Assembly (NCBI GenBank): GCA_019695095.1
Contig: JAIBAQ010000001.1
Span: forward strand, 1-64,000
DNA from: Candidatus Hydrogenedentota bacterium
Lineage (GTDB): Bacteria > Hydrogenedentota > Hydrogenedentia > Hydrogenedentales > SLHB01
DNA: 64,000 nucleotides
Reading direction: 5' to 3'
Shown: piece by piece, positions 7,673 through 16,881 of the stretch
How the letters are laid out: each line of letters begins with the position of its first letter
How positions within the stretch are numbered: position 1 is the stretch's first letter
Made by a program: the position numbers and the translations under genes
Notes under the pieces: model-generated
What the model was told of the DNA's origin: nothing
The model's input: the letters and a program-made list of their open reading frames with translations, nothing else
The model's database searches: none

Positions 7673-8247
7673 AGGAGTTCACCCCCCAATTCAATCAATC
7701 GGAGCCGGAGTTGTTCACGAGCGCGCGCCAACCGGCTCTTCACGGTACCTTTCTGGCATTGGACAACTGAAGCAATCGCCTCGTAATCCATCCCTTGCAT
7801 TTCCCGGAGGATGAGAATCTCCCGGTGTTCGGGAGACAAGTCCTCCAGTGCGCGCTCGATTAATCCTTCAATTTCCTTGTGCCGGGCGACCGCGTCGGGG
7901 CGGTGGCCCACGTCCTCGACCACCACTTCCGAATCGTCTTCGCGCGTCATCGAGAGAACTCTGCCGCGACCTCGGCGAGCCGAGTCGCGCAGAAAGTTCA
8001 GTGTGAGGTTCCGCGCCATTCCGAAGAGGACCGTCGAGAATTTGGCATCGGGGGTGAGCCGCTGCAGATAGCGGTACAGCCGGACAAAGCTATCCTGGGC
8101 GATATCCTGGGCGTCTTGTTGGGAGCCAACCATCCGGTAGCAGAAATGTACCAGCGGACGTTCGTACCGATGGACTAACTGCCCAAAGGCGTCCATGTCG
8201 CCCGAGCGCGCTCGCGCCACCAATTCCCAGTCTGTCAGGTCACTCAT
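7669..8247 (-). CDS. ECF-type RNA polymerase sigma factor
   Basis: 192 residues. Region 2 (DMDAFGQLVHRYERPLVHFC, then QDAQDIAQDSFVRLYRYLQR) and region 4 (LSPEHREILILREMQGMDYE, AIASVVQCQKGTVKSRLARA) are both complete, with the short linker of ECF factors and no region 1 or 3. It is first in an operon with an anti-sigma factor and a Spy-like protein, all joined by 4-nt overlaps, so it likely directs an envelope-stress or metal regulon. Confidence 0.93.
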   Translation of the reverse strand: MSDLTDWELVARARSGDMDAFGQLVHRYERPLVHFCYRMVGSQQDAQDIAQDSFVRLYRYLQRLTPDAKFSTVLFGMARNLTLNFLRDSARRGRGRVLSMTREDDSEVVVEDVGHRPDAVARHKEIEGLIERALEDLSPEHREILILREMQGMDYEAIASVVQCQKGTVKSRLARAREQLRLRLIELGGELL

Positions 8248-8404
8248 CCGTCGCGGCGCCTCGACCTCAACGTATTCAACACCAAGGAGAGTGTGAAGTT
8301 CCGCCCCGTGCGCCGGGAGGTCCTACCGGATACGCGGCACCCTTCCCCAATGAACAGAGTCTAACACAGGCAACAGGAAACCGGCGCCATATGAAGTCGT
8401 TATT

Positions 8405-9802
8405 TTACGCGGGCTTAACCCGGGGGCCGTCCGCCGTGTCTTCGAGAATCCAACCTTTTTCGGTCAATTCGCCGCGGATGGCGTCGGCGCGCTTGAAGTC
8501 TTTATCGCGGCGGGCCTGCTGACGTTCTTTGACCAGGTCGAGTACCCACGCCGGTGTCTCCGCCTTGGCGGGGGCGGCGAACAATCCTGTCACCCGGTCA
8601 AGCCGGTCCAGGAGGGCTAGCGCCCGCTGGGCGCCGCCGGCGCCGAGTTCGTGTTTGTCCAGAATTCGGTTGACCTCGCGGACGAAATCGAAAACGGCAG
8701 CAATCGCCCCGGAGATGTTGAGGTCGTCGTCCAATGCCTCGCCAAATGCGAGCTCGCAGTTGGCCGCTTCTTGTTCGATGTCGGAACCTTCGCCGCGGAC
8801 CTCTTCGAGTCGTATACGGAAATCACGGATCCGCCGCAACGCTTCGCCGGCCGCTTCCAATCCGTCGAACGTGAAATTACTGGGTTGGCGGTAGTGGGTC
8901 TGAATCAGAGCCCAGCGGATGGCTTTGGGATCGTGACCCTTTTCAACCAAGTCCCGCAGGGTGTAGATGTTCCCCAGCGACTTCGACATCTTCTTGCCTT
9001 CAACGAACAGATGCGCGCTGTGCAGCCAGTAGCGCACGAAGGGCTTACCCGTTGCCGCCTCCGATTGCGCGATTTCGTTTTCGTGATGCGGAAACATGTT
9101 GTCGATGCCGCCGCAATGGATATCGAACGTCTCGCCCAAGTACTTCATGCTCATGCAGGAGCATTCGATGTGCCAGCCTGGCCGGCCCTTGCCAATTTCA
9201 GTTTCCCAGAACACCGCGCCGTCGTCTTCGTCGTAGGCTTTCCAGAGGGCGAAATCGCGGGCGTCTTCGGTTTCGTATTCATCGGAATCGACGCGGCCAC
9301 TGGCCCCAGTCTGGAGCTGTTGCATATCGAACTTGCTGAGTTGTCCGTAGTGTGGAAACGTGCTAAGCCGGAAGTAGATGCTTCCATCCACTTCATAGGT
9401 GCAACCCTTTTCACGCAACGTTTTGATGATATCCACCATCTCCGCGATGTGGTCAGTTGCCGCCGGATAATGCTCCGCGCGCTCGATGCCCAGCGTGTCG
9501 AGATCTTCGAAGAACGCCTGTGTATAGCGGCCGGTCAGGGCCTTGAGCGATTCGCCGGTTTCGCGACAAGTGCGGATGATCTTGTCCTCCACGTCGGTGA
9601 GGTTCATGACGTGCGTGACCTTGAAACCGCGGTACTTGAGGTGACGGCGCAGCAGGTCTTCAAAGAGGAACGTGCGCAGGTTGCCGATGTGCGCGAAGTT
9701 GTAGACCGTCGGGCCGCAGGTATACATCCGCACCTCGCCCGGAGACAGGGGCGTGAAGACTTCCTTCGTGCGTGTCAGCGTGTTGTGATAACGAATCGGC
9801 AT
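8405..9802 (-). CDS. cysS: Cysteinyl-tRNA synthetase
   Basis: 465 residues, normal for the bacterial enzyme that charges tRNA-Cys. The class I signatures are present: HIGN at residues 38-41 within CGPTVYNFAHIGN and KMSKS near residue 270. Zinc ligands are visible as Cys29 and in ECSCMSMKYLG and FPHHENEIAQSE. The C-terminal anticodon region ends FKRADAIRGELTEKGWILED, standard for CysS. It is a single gene here with a CAGGAG ribosome site upstream. A copy of the dispersed repeat lies 55 bp before the start. Confidence 0.97.
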   Translation of the reverse strand: MPIRYHNTLTRTKEVFTPLSPGEVRMYTCGPTVYNFAHIGNLRTFLFEDLLRRHLKYRGFKVTHVMNLTDVEDKIIRTCRETGESLKALTGRYTQAFFEDLDTLGIERAEHYPAATDHIAEMVDIIKTLREKGCTYEVDGSIYFRLSTFPHYGQLSKFDMQQLQTGASGRVDSDEYETEDARDFALWKAYDEDDGAVFWETEIGKGRPGWHIECSCMSMKYLGETFDIHCGGIDNMFPHHENEIAQSEAATGKPFVRYWLHSAHLFVEGKKMSKSLGNIYTLRDLVEKGHDPKAIRWALIQTHYRQPSNFTFDGLEAAGEALRRIRDFRIRLEEVRGEGSDIEQEAANCELAFGEALDDDLNISGAIAAVFDFVREVNRILDKHELGAGGAQRALALLDRLDRVTGLFAAPAKAETPAWVLDLVKERQQARRDKDFKRADAIRGELTEKGWILEDTADGPRVKPA

Positions 9803-9856
9803 AACGTACCCCGAGACTCCTGATCGTGAAATCGTTGCGTGAATCCGCGAATTCTA

Positions 9857-9918
9857 GCCCGCAAGTTGCGCCGGCGCAAATTGCCCACGTGCAAGACGCT
9901 GAGGTAGTGCCTTGAGGG
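9857..9918 (-). repeat. Dispersed structured repeat, copy D (short form, short palindrome)
   Basis: Read on the minus strand it gives CCTCAAGGCACTACCTCAGC, TCTTGCACGTGGGCAATTTG, CGCCGGCGCAACTTGCGGG, the same order as the copy at 52813-52873. The palindrome GCAATTTGCGCCGGCGCAA can form a tight hairpin, which might also act as a transcription barrier between the HDOD gene and cysS. Confidence 0.7.
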
Positions 9919-9969
9919 CGTCGGTCAATCCCCCCCGGGGGCAGAGTCGTTGACTAGACGGAGGCGAGC

Positions 9970-11001
9970 CTAAGACTCGGCAGCGGAGCTAATCTCCAGC
10001 ATAGGCGCGAGCTTCTCTTCGATGTCGACGCGCAAGGCCGCGAGCTTGATGTCGTTCAGTCCCAGCGCATGGGCCGAGGGGTGCGCACTCACGGAAACTG
10101 CGGGCTCTCGTGTGCCAAATCCGGAGACTTCGGCGATGAGCTCTGCCAATGCAACCGTGTGGACCATCGGAAGGAGATCCTTCGATGGCGTCGAAGCCGG
10201 GGATTTGTGGAAGAAGGTCGTGAACGCGAATTCCGGCGGCAGTTTCCATTTGGCCGTGACGTGCAGCCCGATGAAGGGCGCCAAGCGCGATTCGACCTCG
10301 AGCAGGAGCTTGGGGTTGTCGCGCAAACCGGCCAAAGGCCCCTTGTAGCGATTGCTGACCACTTCAAGTATTACAAGCTTTCCGACATCGTGAACGAGTC
10401 CTGCCACAAACAGCGATTCGGACCGGGGCAAGGCAAGAATGTGTGCCAACTCCGACGCGCAATACGCGGTGGCCAGAGCGTGCCGCCAGAGTGTGCGCAT
10501 GCGATCGCGGAAGAGCGCATTGCCCGTTATGTAGAGTTTCCCGTTGGCTACAGCCTGTACCGCGTTCGAGATGGTCTTAAGCCCCAGACGCGCGCACGCG
10601 GCCTTGATGTCCGTGACCGGCTGCAAGCCGCCGAAGGTGACGCTATTGGCAAGCCGCAAGAGCTTGATAGTCAGGGTCTGATCTTCACTAACAACAGCGG
10701 ACAAATCGGACAGCGATACATTGATGTCGCGAACCAAAGTCAGAATTCGCTGGGAGAACTCGGGGAGAACCGGAAGACTCTCGATAGCCCTGGGCATCTC
10801 GGCGAGGATGGCTCCCGTCATGGAATCTGGCTGGGCGAAATTGCGGATGTCTTCCCATCCCGCGATCGGAGCCGCAGTCTCGTCCAATAGGCCTTCCGCC
10901 ACAAGGGGATTCAGGCAGGTACGGCAGACCACCAGCCGATGGGCAGTGCCGCCCTTTGCTTCTTCGACGAATTCGGCATTGCAGTAGGGACAGATAAGCA
11001 T
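9970..11001 (-). CDS. HDOD-domain signalling protein with N-terminal zinc ribbon
   Basis: 343 residues. N-terminal CPYC (4-7) and CRTC (26-29) form a zinc knuckle. From about residue 75 (LPVLPEFSQRILTLVRDINV, SEDQTLTIKLLRLANSV) the HDOD domain extends to about 275 and retains GLVHDVGKLVILEVV. HDOD proteins are non-catalytic or weakly catalytic relatives of HD-GYP phosphodiesterases, used as scaffolds in motility and c-di-GMP signalling. It is 12 bp downstream of the GspE/PilB ATPase gene on the same strand, suggesting a role in pilus or secretion control. Confidence 0.88.
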   Translation of the reverse strand: MLICPYCNAEFVEEAKGGTAHRLVVCRTCLNPLVAEGLLDETAAPIAGWEDIRNFAQPDSMTGAILAEMPRAIESLPVLPEFSQRILTLVRDINVSLSDLSAVVSEDQTLTIKLLRLANSVTFGGLQPVTDIKAACARLGLKTISNAVQAVANGKLYITGNALFRDRMRTLWRHALATAYCASELAHILALPRSESLFVAGLVHDVGKLVILEVVSNRYKGPLAGLRDNPKLLLEVESRLAPFIGLHVTAKWKLPPEFAFTTFFHKSPASTPSKDLLPMVHTVALAELIAEVSGFGTREPAVSVSAHPSAHALGLNDIKLAALRVDIEEKLAPMLEISSAAES

Positions 11002-11013
11002 TGTGACAATCTT

Positions 11014-12900
11014 TCAGTGGGTCATGGCAAGAATATTGCGTAAAGGCCGCATCTCGAACACGCGAGGCGTCTGACGCAGCGCTTCTTCAAATGTGGTAAA
11101 TCCGCGGATGACTTTCGCTACTGCGTCTTCACGCATACTGATGAGCCCCGTGGTGTCCGTACTGATCTTGCGGATTTCGAACGCAGGGCGTTTAGCCAAA
11201 ATTGCCGCGCGCACATCCTCATTGAGGATCAACAACTCGTAAACGGCTATCCGTCCGTGGTATCCCGTGTAATTGCAGTGCTTGCATCCCATGCCGCGCG
11301 CAAACTCGAACTCGCGCACATCTTCGACGCGTAATCCCAATCGGTCCAATTCGCGGACTTGCGGAACGTAGGGCGCCGTGCAGTGGGAGCAAATGCGCCG
11401 GAGCAGACGCTGAGCCAACACGGAGATGACCGTAGACGAAATGAGAAAGGTCTCGATATCCATGTCAATCAGTCGCAGAAGGCCGCCGATGGTATCTTCC
11501 GTATGAAAAGTCGAATAGACCTTGTGTCCGGTGAGGGCCGCTTGGATGGCCGTTTCGGCGCTTATACGGTCGCGGATTTCGCCCAGCACGATGATGTCGG
11601 GATCTTGGCGGACGATTTCACGCAAGGTGCTCTCAAAGGTCCTGCCGACTTTGTCGAATATAGAGCACTGAACAAGACCATCGATCATGTATTCAACCGG
11701 ATCTTCGGCGGTAATGATCTTTACGTCGGTCTTGTTGCTGTATTCGAGGCTGCTGTAGAGCGTGGTTGTCTTACCCGAACCCGTGGGGCCAGTGATGAGC
11801 ACGACGCCGGTGGGCACGTCGAGGACATCGTCCCTGAAGCGCTCCATCATTCTCGGATTCATGCCCAACTCATCCAGGCTTACCAAGCCGGACTGCTTGC
11901 TAAGCAGCCGCAGTACCACGCACTCGCCGTGTACGGTAACGTAGACGGAAAGCCGTAGATCGTATTCGCGTCCGCCAACCTCAAATAGAAATCGTCCCCC
12001 CTCGTGACGCTGGTGTTCTGTAATGTTGCATTCCGCAAGAATCTTGATGCGCGACACAATCTTGGGCAGTAGGTCGCGCGGAAGATCCGTCTTGTACACA
12101 AGCACCCCATCGATGCGATAGCGCAACCGGATGCGGTCGGACATCGGCTCGATGTGGATATCGCTGGCTCGATCCTGAATGGCTTGGCTGACAATGTGAT
12201 CGACGAGTTTTGTTACGGAATCTTCGGCGACCTCAATCGATTGTCCGCGGCCTTTGTCCTTGTCCGTGCGGAACTGCCTGAAGTCCTCGATGGCTTGCCG
12301 TATCGCGTCGGCGGGTCCCAGGGCCAGCGAGAAACTTTCCTTATACAGCTCTTGTACCGCGGAGAGCGCGGCGGTGTCTTGCAGATCCGTGACGACGACT
12401 GTGGTTATTCCCGAATCGCTTCTGGAAAAGGGGAGGATTTGATTGCGTTGCAGGTAGTCTGGAGAGACACCACGGAGCAGTCCCGTTTCGATGATGGCGA
12501 ATTCCGGCTCGATATAGGGTACGCCGGCTTGCGTTGCGAGGTTTCGGAGAAGAGTGCGTTCGTTGATTGCGCCGGTGGCAATGAGAGCGGCTCCGAGTCT
12601 GATTCCCCGTTCTTGCTGTGTAACGAGAGCCGTGTCGAGGTCTGTTTTGCTAACCAGGCCCTGTTCGACCAGCATCTCACCGAGGCGCATGCCGCTGCCG
12701 TGTTTCTTGATGGCATCGGAGATGTTGCGCTTGCTGGCGTATCCCAGTTCGATGAGAATATCGCCGAGCTGGCGGGGTTGTTCCAGTAGGCTTTGAACGC
12801 GCAATGCGCGTTCCAGTTGCTGCTCATTGAGCACACCTTCGCGCAGCAGGGCCTCTCCCAAGAGAGACGGCCGATGGTGTGACTCTTTCGGAACCCCCAT
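11014..12900 (-). CDS. GspE/PilB-type secretion or type IV pilus assembly ATPase
   Basis: 628 residues. The N-terminus has three MshEN/GspE-N-type repeats (LLGEALLREGVLNEQQLERA; LGDILIELGYASKRNISDAI; LGEMLVEQGLVSKTDLDTAL), a unit that in relatives binds c-di-GMP or the platform. Then comes the ATPase with SDIHIEP (247-253), Walker A GPTGSGKTTT (371-380), Walker B IIVLGEIRD (437-445) and the four-cysteine zinc element C504, C507, C539, C542. The hexameric motor powers pseudopilus or pilus extension at the inner membrane. The start ATG has AGGA six to nine bases upstream. It is followed by an HDOD gene. GspE versus PilB cannot be decided without the partner genes, which are not in the window. 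Confidence 0.92.
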   Translation of the reverse strand: MGVPKESHHRPSLLGEALLREGVLNEQQLERALRVQSLLEQPRQLGDILIELGYASKRNISDAIKKHGSGMRLGEMLVEQGLVSKTDLDTALVTQQERGIRLGAALIATGAINERTLLRNLATQAGVPYIEPEFAIIETGLLRGVSPDYLQRNQILPFSRSDSGITTVVVTDLQDTAALSAVQELYKESFSLALGPADAIRQAIEDFRQFRTDKDKGRGQSIEVAEDSVTKLVDHIVSQAIQDRASDIHIEPMSDRIRLRYRIDGVLVYKTDLPRDLLPKIVSRIKILAECNITEHQRHEGGRFLFEVGGREYDLRLSVYVTVHGECVVLRLLSKQSGLVSLDELGMNPRMMERFRDDVLDVPTGVVLITGPTGSGKTTTLYSSLEYSNKTDVKIITAEDPVEYMIDGLVQCSIFDKVGRTFESTLREIVRQDPDIIVLGEIRDRISAETAIQAALTGHKVYSTFHTEDTIGGLLRLIDMDIETFLISSTVISVLAQRLLRRICSHCTAPYVPQVRELDRLGLRVEDVREFEFARGMGCKHCNYTGYHGRIAVYELLILNEDVRAAILAKRPAFEIRKISTDTTGLISMREDAVAKVIRGFTTFEEALRQTPRVFEMRPLRNILAMTH

Positions 12901-13003
12901 GCAAAGTCCTCCCTCACCATATCCACGGCCTACATATCATAACAAATAGTGATCGTAGACAATGCAAAAAATGCTGCCGCGCTCCGGAACCTTGAGACTT
13001 CCG

Positions 13004-14335
13004 TCACGCTCCGTAAATGGGAACCGGGGATCGCGAGGACCATTGGCCCGATGTGAAATCCGGAAAGTCGACCGTATTGGACTCCACGACCGATTGGATC
13101 GAAAGGGGGACGATCGCGCTCCATGTCGCCGCGTCATAGACATCCTGCGGAGGTGCCGTTCGATTCTTCACCGCTTTGACGAACTCGTAGACTGTGATGT
13201 AATCGGACCCGCCGTGGCCCCCGTTTTTCGAGGCTTCCGCCTCCAGGTCCGTCCAGAGCGGGTGTGCGTATTTCTCCATGTATGGCTCGAAGGGTTCATA
13301 GGCGTCGGCTTGTGGAGACACTCCTTCCAGGTAAATTTGTCTGGAAGAACCAAAGTGGATTCCCTTGGTTCCGTCGAGGCGAAGGATGAGATCGTAGGGA
13401 CGCGGCGTGCACAGGTCGAAGTAGAGCACCACGGTTAGGCCGTTCGCCGTTTCGAGAAGTGTCGTGTTGATATCTCCCAGAGCGTACGTCTTCTTCGCTA
13501 ACGGATGATCGGGACCGAACTTCTTTGCGGCATAGTTGTTCATGCCCCGCGATTTGGTGCTGCGACTCGTGAGGCGCGTGAACCGGTCGCCGCGGTTGAT
13601 GTTGAACCATTGAGCGATGGGCCCTATGGGGTGGGTAGGGTACAGATTGCCATTCAAAGCCTCGGCGTGTTTGCCGCGCCACGTGAGTTCGCCCGAGTCG
13701 GTGAACATGAGGAACCGGCAGTCGTGTTGATATCCCGCTTCGGCATGCAGCAGATCGCCAAAGGCATTCTCGCGGACCATCCGCAGTAAGGTCAGGGCTT
13801 CGCGAAAGTAACAGACATTCTCCAACATCATGCACGGCAGGCCGGTTTCCTCCGAAACGCGGACCAATTCGCGGCACTCATCGAGCGTCAACGCGGCGGG
13901 TACTTCGGTGGCGGCGTATTTGCCTGCACGCATGGCGGCGACCGAAACCGGGGTGTGCCATTCCCAATAGGTGGCGCAGACGACGGCGTCGAGGTCGTCG
14001 CGGGCTACGAGACGCTCGTAGTCACGTTCACCGTTGGTGTACGTGTCCGGACGATTGCCGCGCGCCTTTTCAACCAGCGATTGAGCATTTACGGCGCGGT
14101 CTGGAACCAAGTCGCCGATCGCTAGAACGTCCACATACGGGATCTGCAAGAGTGTGTTAAGCAATCCCGTACCTCGATTTCCAACTCCTACGATGCCTAC
14201 GCGAACACGATCAAGGGGAGGTTTCGGATCGGTCTGCGCGGAAGACATTTGGCCAAGGAGGATGGATGCGGCTCCCGCCGCTGCCGTGGATTGAATAAAC
14301 GAACGCCGTGATAGGGTTTGCCCGGACTCGGTCAT
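13004..14335 (-). CDS. Tat-exported Gfo/Idh/MocA family oxidoreductase
   Basis: 443 residues from the ATG at 14335, preferred over an ATG six codons upstream because GGAGGT lies 7 nt before it. The Tat signal LSRRSFIQSTAAAGAASILL precedes the Rossmann fold (VRVGIVGVGNRGTGLLNTLL). ALTLDECRELVRVSEETGLP and the lack of the EKP lysine-proline (here TEVPAALT) are notable: the usual catalytic Lys of EKPxA is replaced. GFO/IDH proteins of this exported class act on sugars or inositol-like substrates with NAD(P) or are solute-binding; the exact reaction is unknown. It stands alone between repeats. Confidence 0.85.
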   Translation of the reverse strand: MTESGQTLSRRSFIQSTAAAGAASILLGQMSSAQTDPKPPLDRVRVGIVGVGNRGTGLLNTLLQIPYVDVLAIGDLVPDRAVNAQSLVEKARGNRPDTYTNGERDYERLVARDDLDAVVCATYWEWHTPVSVAAMRAGKYAATEVPAALTLDECRELVRVSEETGLPCMMLENVCYFREALTLLRMVRENAFGDLLHAEAGYQHDCRFLMFTDSGELTWRGKHAEALNGNLYPTHPIGPIAQWFNINRGDRFTRLTSRSTKSRGMNNYAAKKFGPDHPLAKKTYALGDINTTLLETANGLTVVLYFDLCTPRPYDLILRLDGTKGIHFGSSRQIYLEGVSPQADAYEPFEPYMEKYAHPLWTDLEAEASKNGGHGGSDYITVYEFVKAVKNRTAPPQDVYDAATWSAIVPLSIQSVVESNTVDFPDFTSGQWSSRSPVPIYGA

Positions 14336-14663
14336 GATAAGCACCTCCGTCATTTGGCCGCATTATGCAGAAAGGCGCAGGGGGTGATCACCCCCTACGG
14401 AATTTGACGGTTCAAGGGGGTGTCCCGGAAGAGAGAACTCTCGCGCAGAGGCGCGGAGACGCAGGGAGCGCGGTGTTGGTCGCAGGTTCTCGGGTCTGCG
14501 GAATTCAACCTCCGATGAACGCCGATGCACTCCGATGCCCATAAAGGACATTTTGCATTTCGTAGTGCCGGTCTCTGTGCCGGGCGGATTTTGCAGAAGA
14601 GGGTCTCCGCCGACACTCCCTTCCACAGCCGGGTATCATTTGTCGCGCTCTTTCGCCGCTCAC
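14336..14663. repeat. Gene-free spacer with degenerate low-identity repeats
   Basis: Contains CTCTCGCGCAGAGGCGCGGA followed by GACGCAGGG (about 14438-14465), and CTCCGATGAACGCCGATGCA followed by CTCCGATG (about 14511-14538). Relatives of the first occur at 20172-20205 (TCACGCAAAGGTGCGAAGGC); relatives of the second at 6108-6136 (ATCGGAGTTC tandem). No believable ORF. Confidence 0.6.
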
Positions 14664-16040
14664 CTACAGCTTCGCCAGATCAAACACAAACGCGATGTCA
14701 CCATAGTCACTCTGCTGACCCGAATCCGAGTACTTCTTTCCGCCGTCGTCCGAACGATTGAGACCAGTGCTGTATACGGTGAAGCCATCACCTTTCGCAA
14801 CGTATCGCAGTGTCTGACCGTCGAAGGGATCCGTGGGAACAGCCTTGAGGTAAGTAGGCACGAGTTCATCAAGCTTTACGGGTAATTTCTTTTCCGCAAG
14901 TTGAAACCGCCGCAATGCCAACGCCGTCTCCGTTACAGTCAGCGTCGCCGTATCCCGCGCCACGGCGCGAGAACACTTCATTAGACTCGGCAGAGTGGAT
15001 GCAACCAACTTGGAATTTCCTGACACGTTGGACTGATTTGCCAGATCGACACCATCGGCAAGTGCCTCCGCCTCGTCCAGCATTTGTGGGAACGGCTGCG
15101 CCGCGATAGCAATCCCCTTCTCCATCGCGTCCAGAAACGCTACTTGTTCACGCGCCATGACATCCGGATCATCCTTGATCGCCAAGAATACTGCCTCGTT
15201 CTCTTTATCCAGCGGCAACGTCCCCTGCTGCACGGCGTCGGCTATCGTCAACCCTAGGCACCGTTCGCTAATGAGCGCGCGGCGGTACTCGCCGGGCTCG
15301 CGCATAGTTGCCACCATTGACTGCAACGCCGTCAACTGCGATGCGTCAAGACGGACGCGATTCAGCGCCTGTTCCGTGGCCGTTGAGGCGATAGACCGCA
15401 GAGCGATGCGTACAAGGAGGTTGATCATCATGGGATCGCTACGCAGATCCTCGGAAAGCTTGTACGCCCCCCGCAGCGACATGTAGGCGCCGTTGGCATC
15501 GCCCTTCGCAGCGCAGACCAACGAATTCAGGCACAACAACCGTTCCATGTCCCGCATCTTCGACAAGTGGGAGACGTCCATTCCCGCCCCCCTCTCATAG
15601 GTCAACGGGAAGAGGCAATCCTTCTTGTCCTGCGTTTTCTCCAGCAAAGAAAGGCATTCCGCGTTCCTATCCAACAGCGTCTTCGCTGCCAAAACCATTT
15701 CACCCGGGATAGCCTCGCCAGGAATCGTAAGCAGTTGCAGGTTAAAGAACGGAAGTGTCGTCTCCGCATTCGGCCCGGCATCGAACTTGGTAAACGCCTG
15801 CTGAAGAATCGGCGCGGCGTTGTCCGCGTCAGTCACCTTCTGCAGTGTCGCCCTCAACTCGTCCATTGTCACCGGCTCGCCCACCGCTCGAATAGCCGCC
15901 AGCCGCTCCTCAAGCTGCTGCGCGTTGCTCTTCTCCTTCTGACACGAACCAGCCAATGCCGCCAAAAGAATCGCGACGAGAACCACCTCTACGCCTCTAA
16001 ACCGCGTGAATTCCCAAGCCGTCCGATTCCGGTACCGCAT
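14664..16040 (-). CDS. Putative lipoprotein of a planctomycete-type family, function unknown
   Basis: 458 residues. A signal segment (VEVVLVAILLAALAGSC) leads to a probable acylated cysteine at residue 33, though the lipobox is weak. The middle is alpha-helical with a conserved look (MRDMERLLCLNSLVCAAKGD, ANGAYMSLRGAYKLSEDLRS). The C-terminus carries LPVKLDELVPTYLKAVPTDP, FDGQTLRYVAKGDGFTVYST and GLNRSDDGGKK, the pattern seen at the ends of many uncharacterised Planctomycetes/Lentisphaerae proteins and resembling the globular part of type II pseudopilins. AAGGGGTGATC before the ATG supports the start. Confidence 0.75.
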   Translation of the reverse strand: MRYRNRTAWEFTRFRGVEVVLVAILLAALAGSCQKEKSNAQQLEERLAAIRAVGEPVTMDELRATLQKVTDADNAAPILQQAFTKFDAGPNAETTLPFFNLQLLTIPGEAIPGEMVLAAKTLLDRNAECLSLLEKTQDKKDCLFPLTYERGAGMDVSHLSKMRDMERLLCLNSLVCAAKGDANGAYMSLRGAYKLSEDLRSDPMMINLLVRIALRSIASTATEQALNRVRLDASQLTALQSMVATMREPGEYRRALISERCLGLTIADAVQQGTLPLDKENEAVFLAIKDDPDVMAREQVAFLDAMEKGIAIAAQPFPQMLDEAEALADGVDLANQSNVSGNSKLVASTLPSLMKCSRAVARDTATLTVTETALALRRFQLAEKKLPVKLDELVPTYLKAVPTDPFDGQTLRYVAKGDGFTVYSTGLNRSDDGGKKYSDSGQQSDYGDIAFVFDLAKL

Positions 16041-16200
16041 ACGCGATCACCCCTTCTTCACTTCAACCGTAGTACCTACGCCCCCTTACCCAACATTCAC
16101 TTGTCCATCACATGGTAAATCTATCAGGTATCCTGCGCCTATGTGAAGTAGGTGATCCCGCCCACCATGGAAAGCGGGCGCTGTCTACGGGGGCCGCGGC

Positions 16201-16881
16201 CTACGGTGCGACGTCTTCCATTGAGTCCGGCACGTGGATGGGTGCGCCAGGCGACGGAGGGCCGGTGTAGGTCGCGTTTCGTTTGACACCGAGCGCGTAG
16301 ACTTCCTTCATCAGCTCGTCGCATTCGTCGATCATAGTGAGCACTTCCGGCGAAATGCCGCAACCGTTTCCTTTATTCGTCGGCTTGGGCCCGGCTCCAA
16401 CGAGGTCTCCCACGTCTTTTCGCGCTTTCCGCGCGTGTTCAATCGCTTTGTACAACGCATCGTTTTCGGTTGTTCGTCCGCGCGCCGCAGACGCCTTCGG
16501 CGTCTTCGTCTTGCTTTGTCCGCGAGTGGGCACAGAATCGCTGCCGTCTTGGCCGGGCGTGTCTCCGTTCTGACCTCCGGCCAGTTCCGGCGGAGTCTCG
16601 TCGAGCACACGCATAGGGCTGGTGCGTTGCAGGGCTTGCATGGTCTCGCGGTGCGCGAGGATGTCCAGGGCCACAGCCTCGTCGATGGCGAATAACACTT
16701 CCAGCGGCGGCGTGCCGCCGTAATGGGCGCGGGCCTCCCGGAGCCTTTTGCGGCAATGGAACTTGGCGCGGGTCTTCTCCGCGCCGGTGAGATCGTCGTT
16801 GGTTTCCTTCAGCCACATGCCGAGGATAGCCATCACAGCGCCGACGCGCTTGGGCCGTTGGGTATCGGTGAGAGTGTCCAT
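16201..16881 (-). CDS. Hypothetical cytoplasmic protein
   Basis: 226 residues from the ATG at 16881, chosen because GAGGAGGTAATCCCA precedes it; the longer frame upstream runs through repeat sequence. No signal peptide or membrane helix. The N-terminal 90 residues (KRVGAVMAILGMWLKETNDD, KFHCRKRLREARAHYGG) look helical and basic; residues 90-145 are low-complexity (Gln/Gly/Thr/Lys); the C-terminal part has LYKAIEHARKARKDVGDLV and ISPEVLTMIDECDELMKEVY, possibly coiled coil. I do not recognise a family. Its leader contains a CATATATATGAGG block duplicated at about 17317-17330. Confidence 0.6.
   Translation of the reverse strand: MDTLTDTQRPKRVGAVMAILGMWLKETNDDLTGAEKTRAKFHCRKRLREARAHYGGTPPLEVLFAIDEAVALDILAHRETMQALQRTSPMRVLDETPPELAGGQNGDTPGQDGSDSVPTRGQSKTKTPKASAARGRTTENDALYKAIEHARKARKDVGDLVGAGPKPTNKGNGCGISPEVLTMIDECDELMKEVYALGVKRNATYTGPPSPGAPIHVPDSMEDVAP

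Noticed and set aside
8651-9823. 390-residue plus-strand open frame opposite cysS
   Set aside because: cysS has all catalytic motifs on the minus strand; the other frame is a shadow caused by GC-rich codon use.
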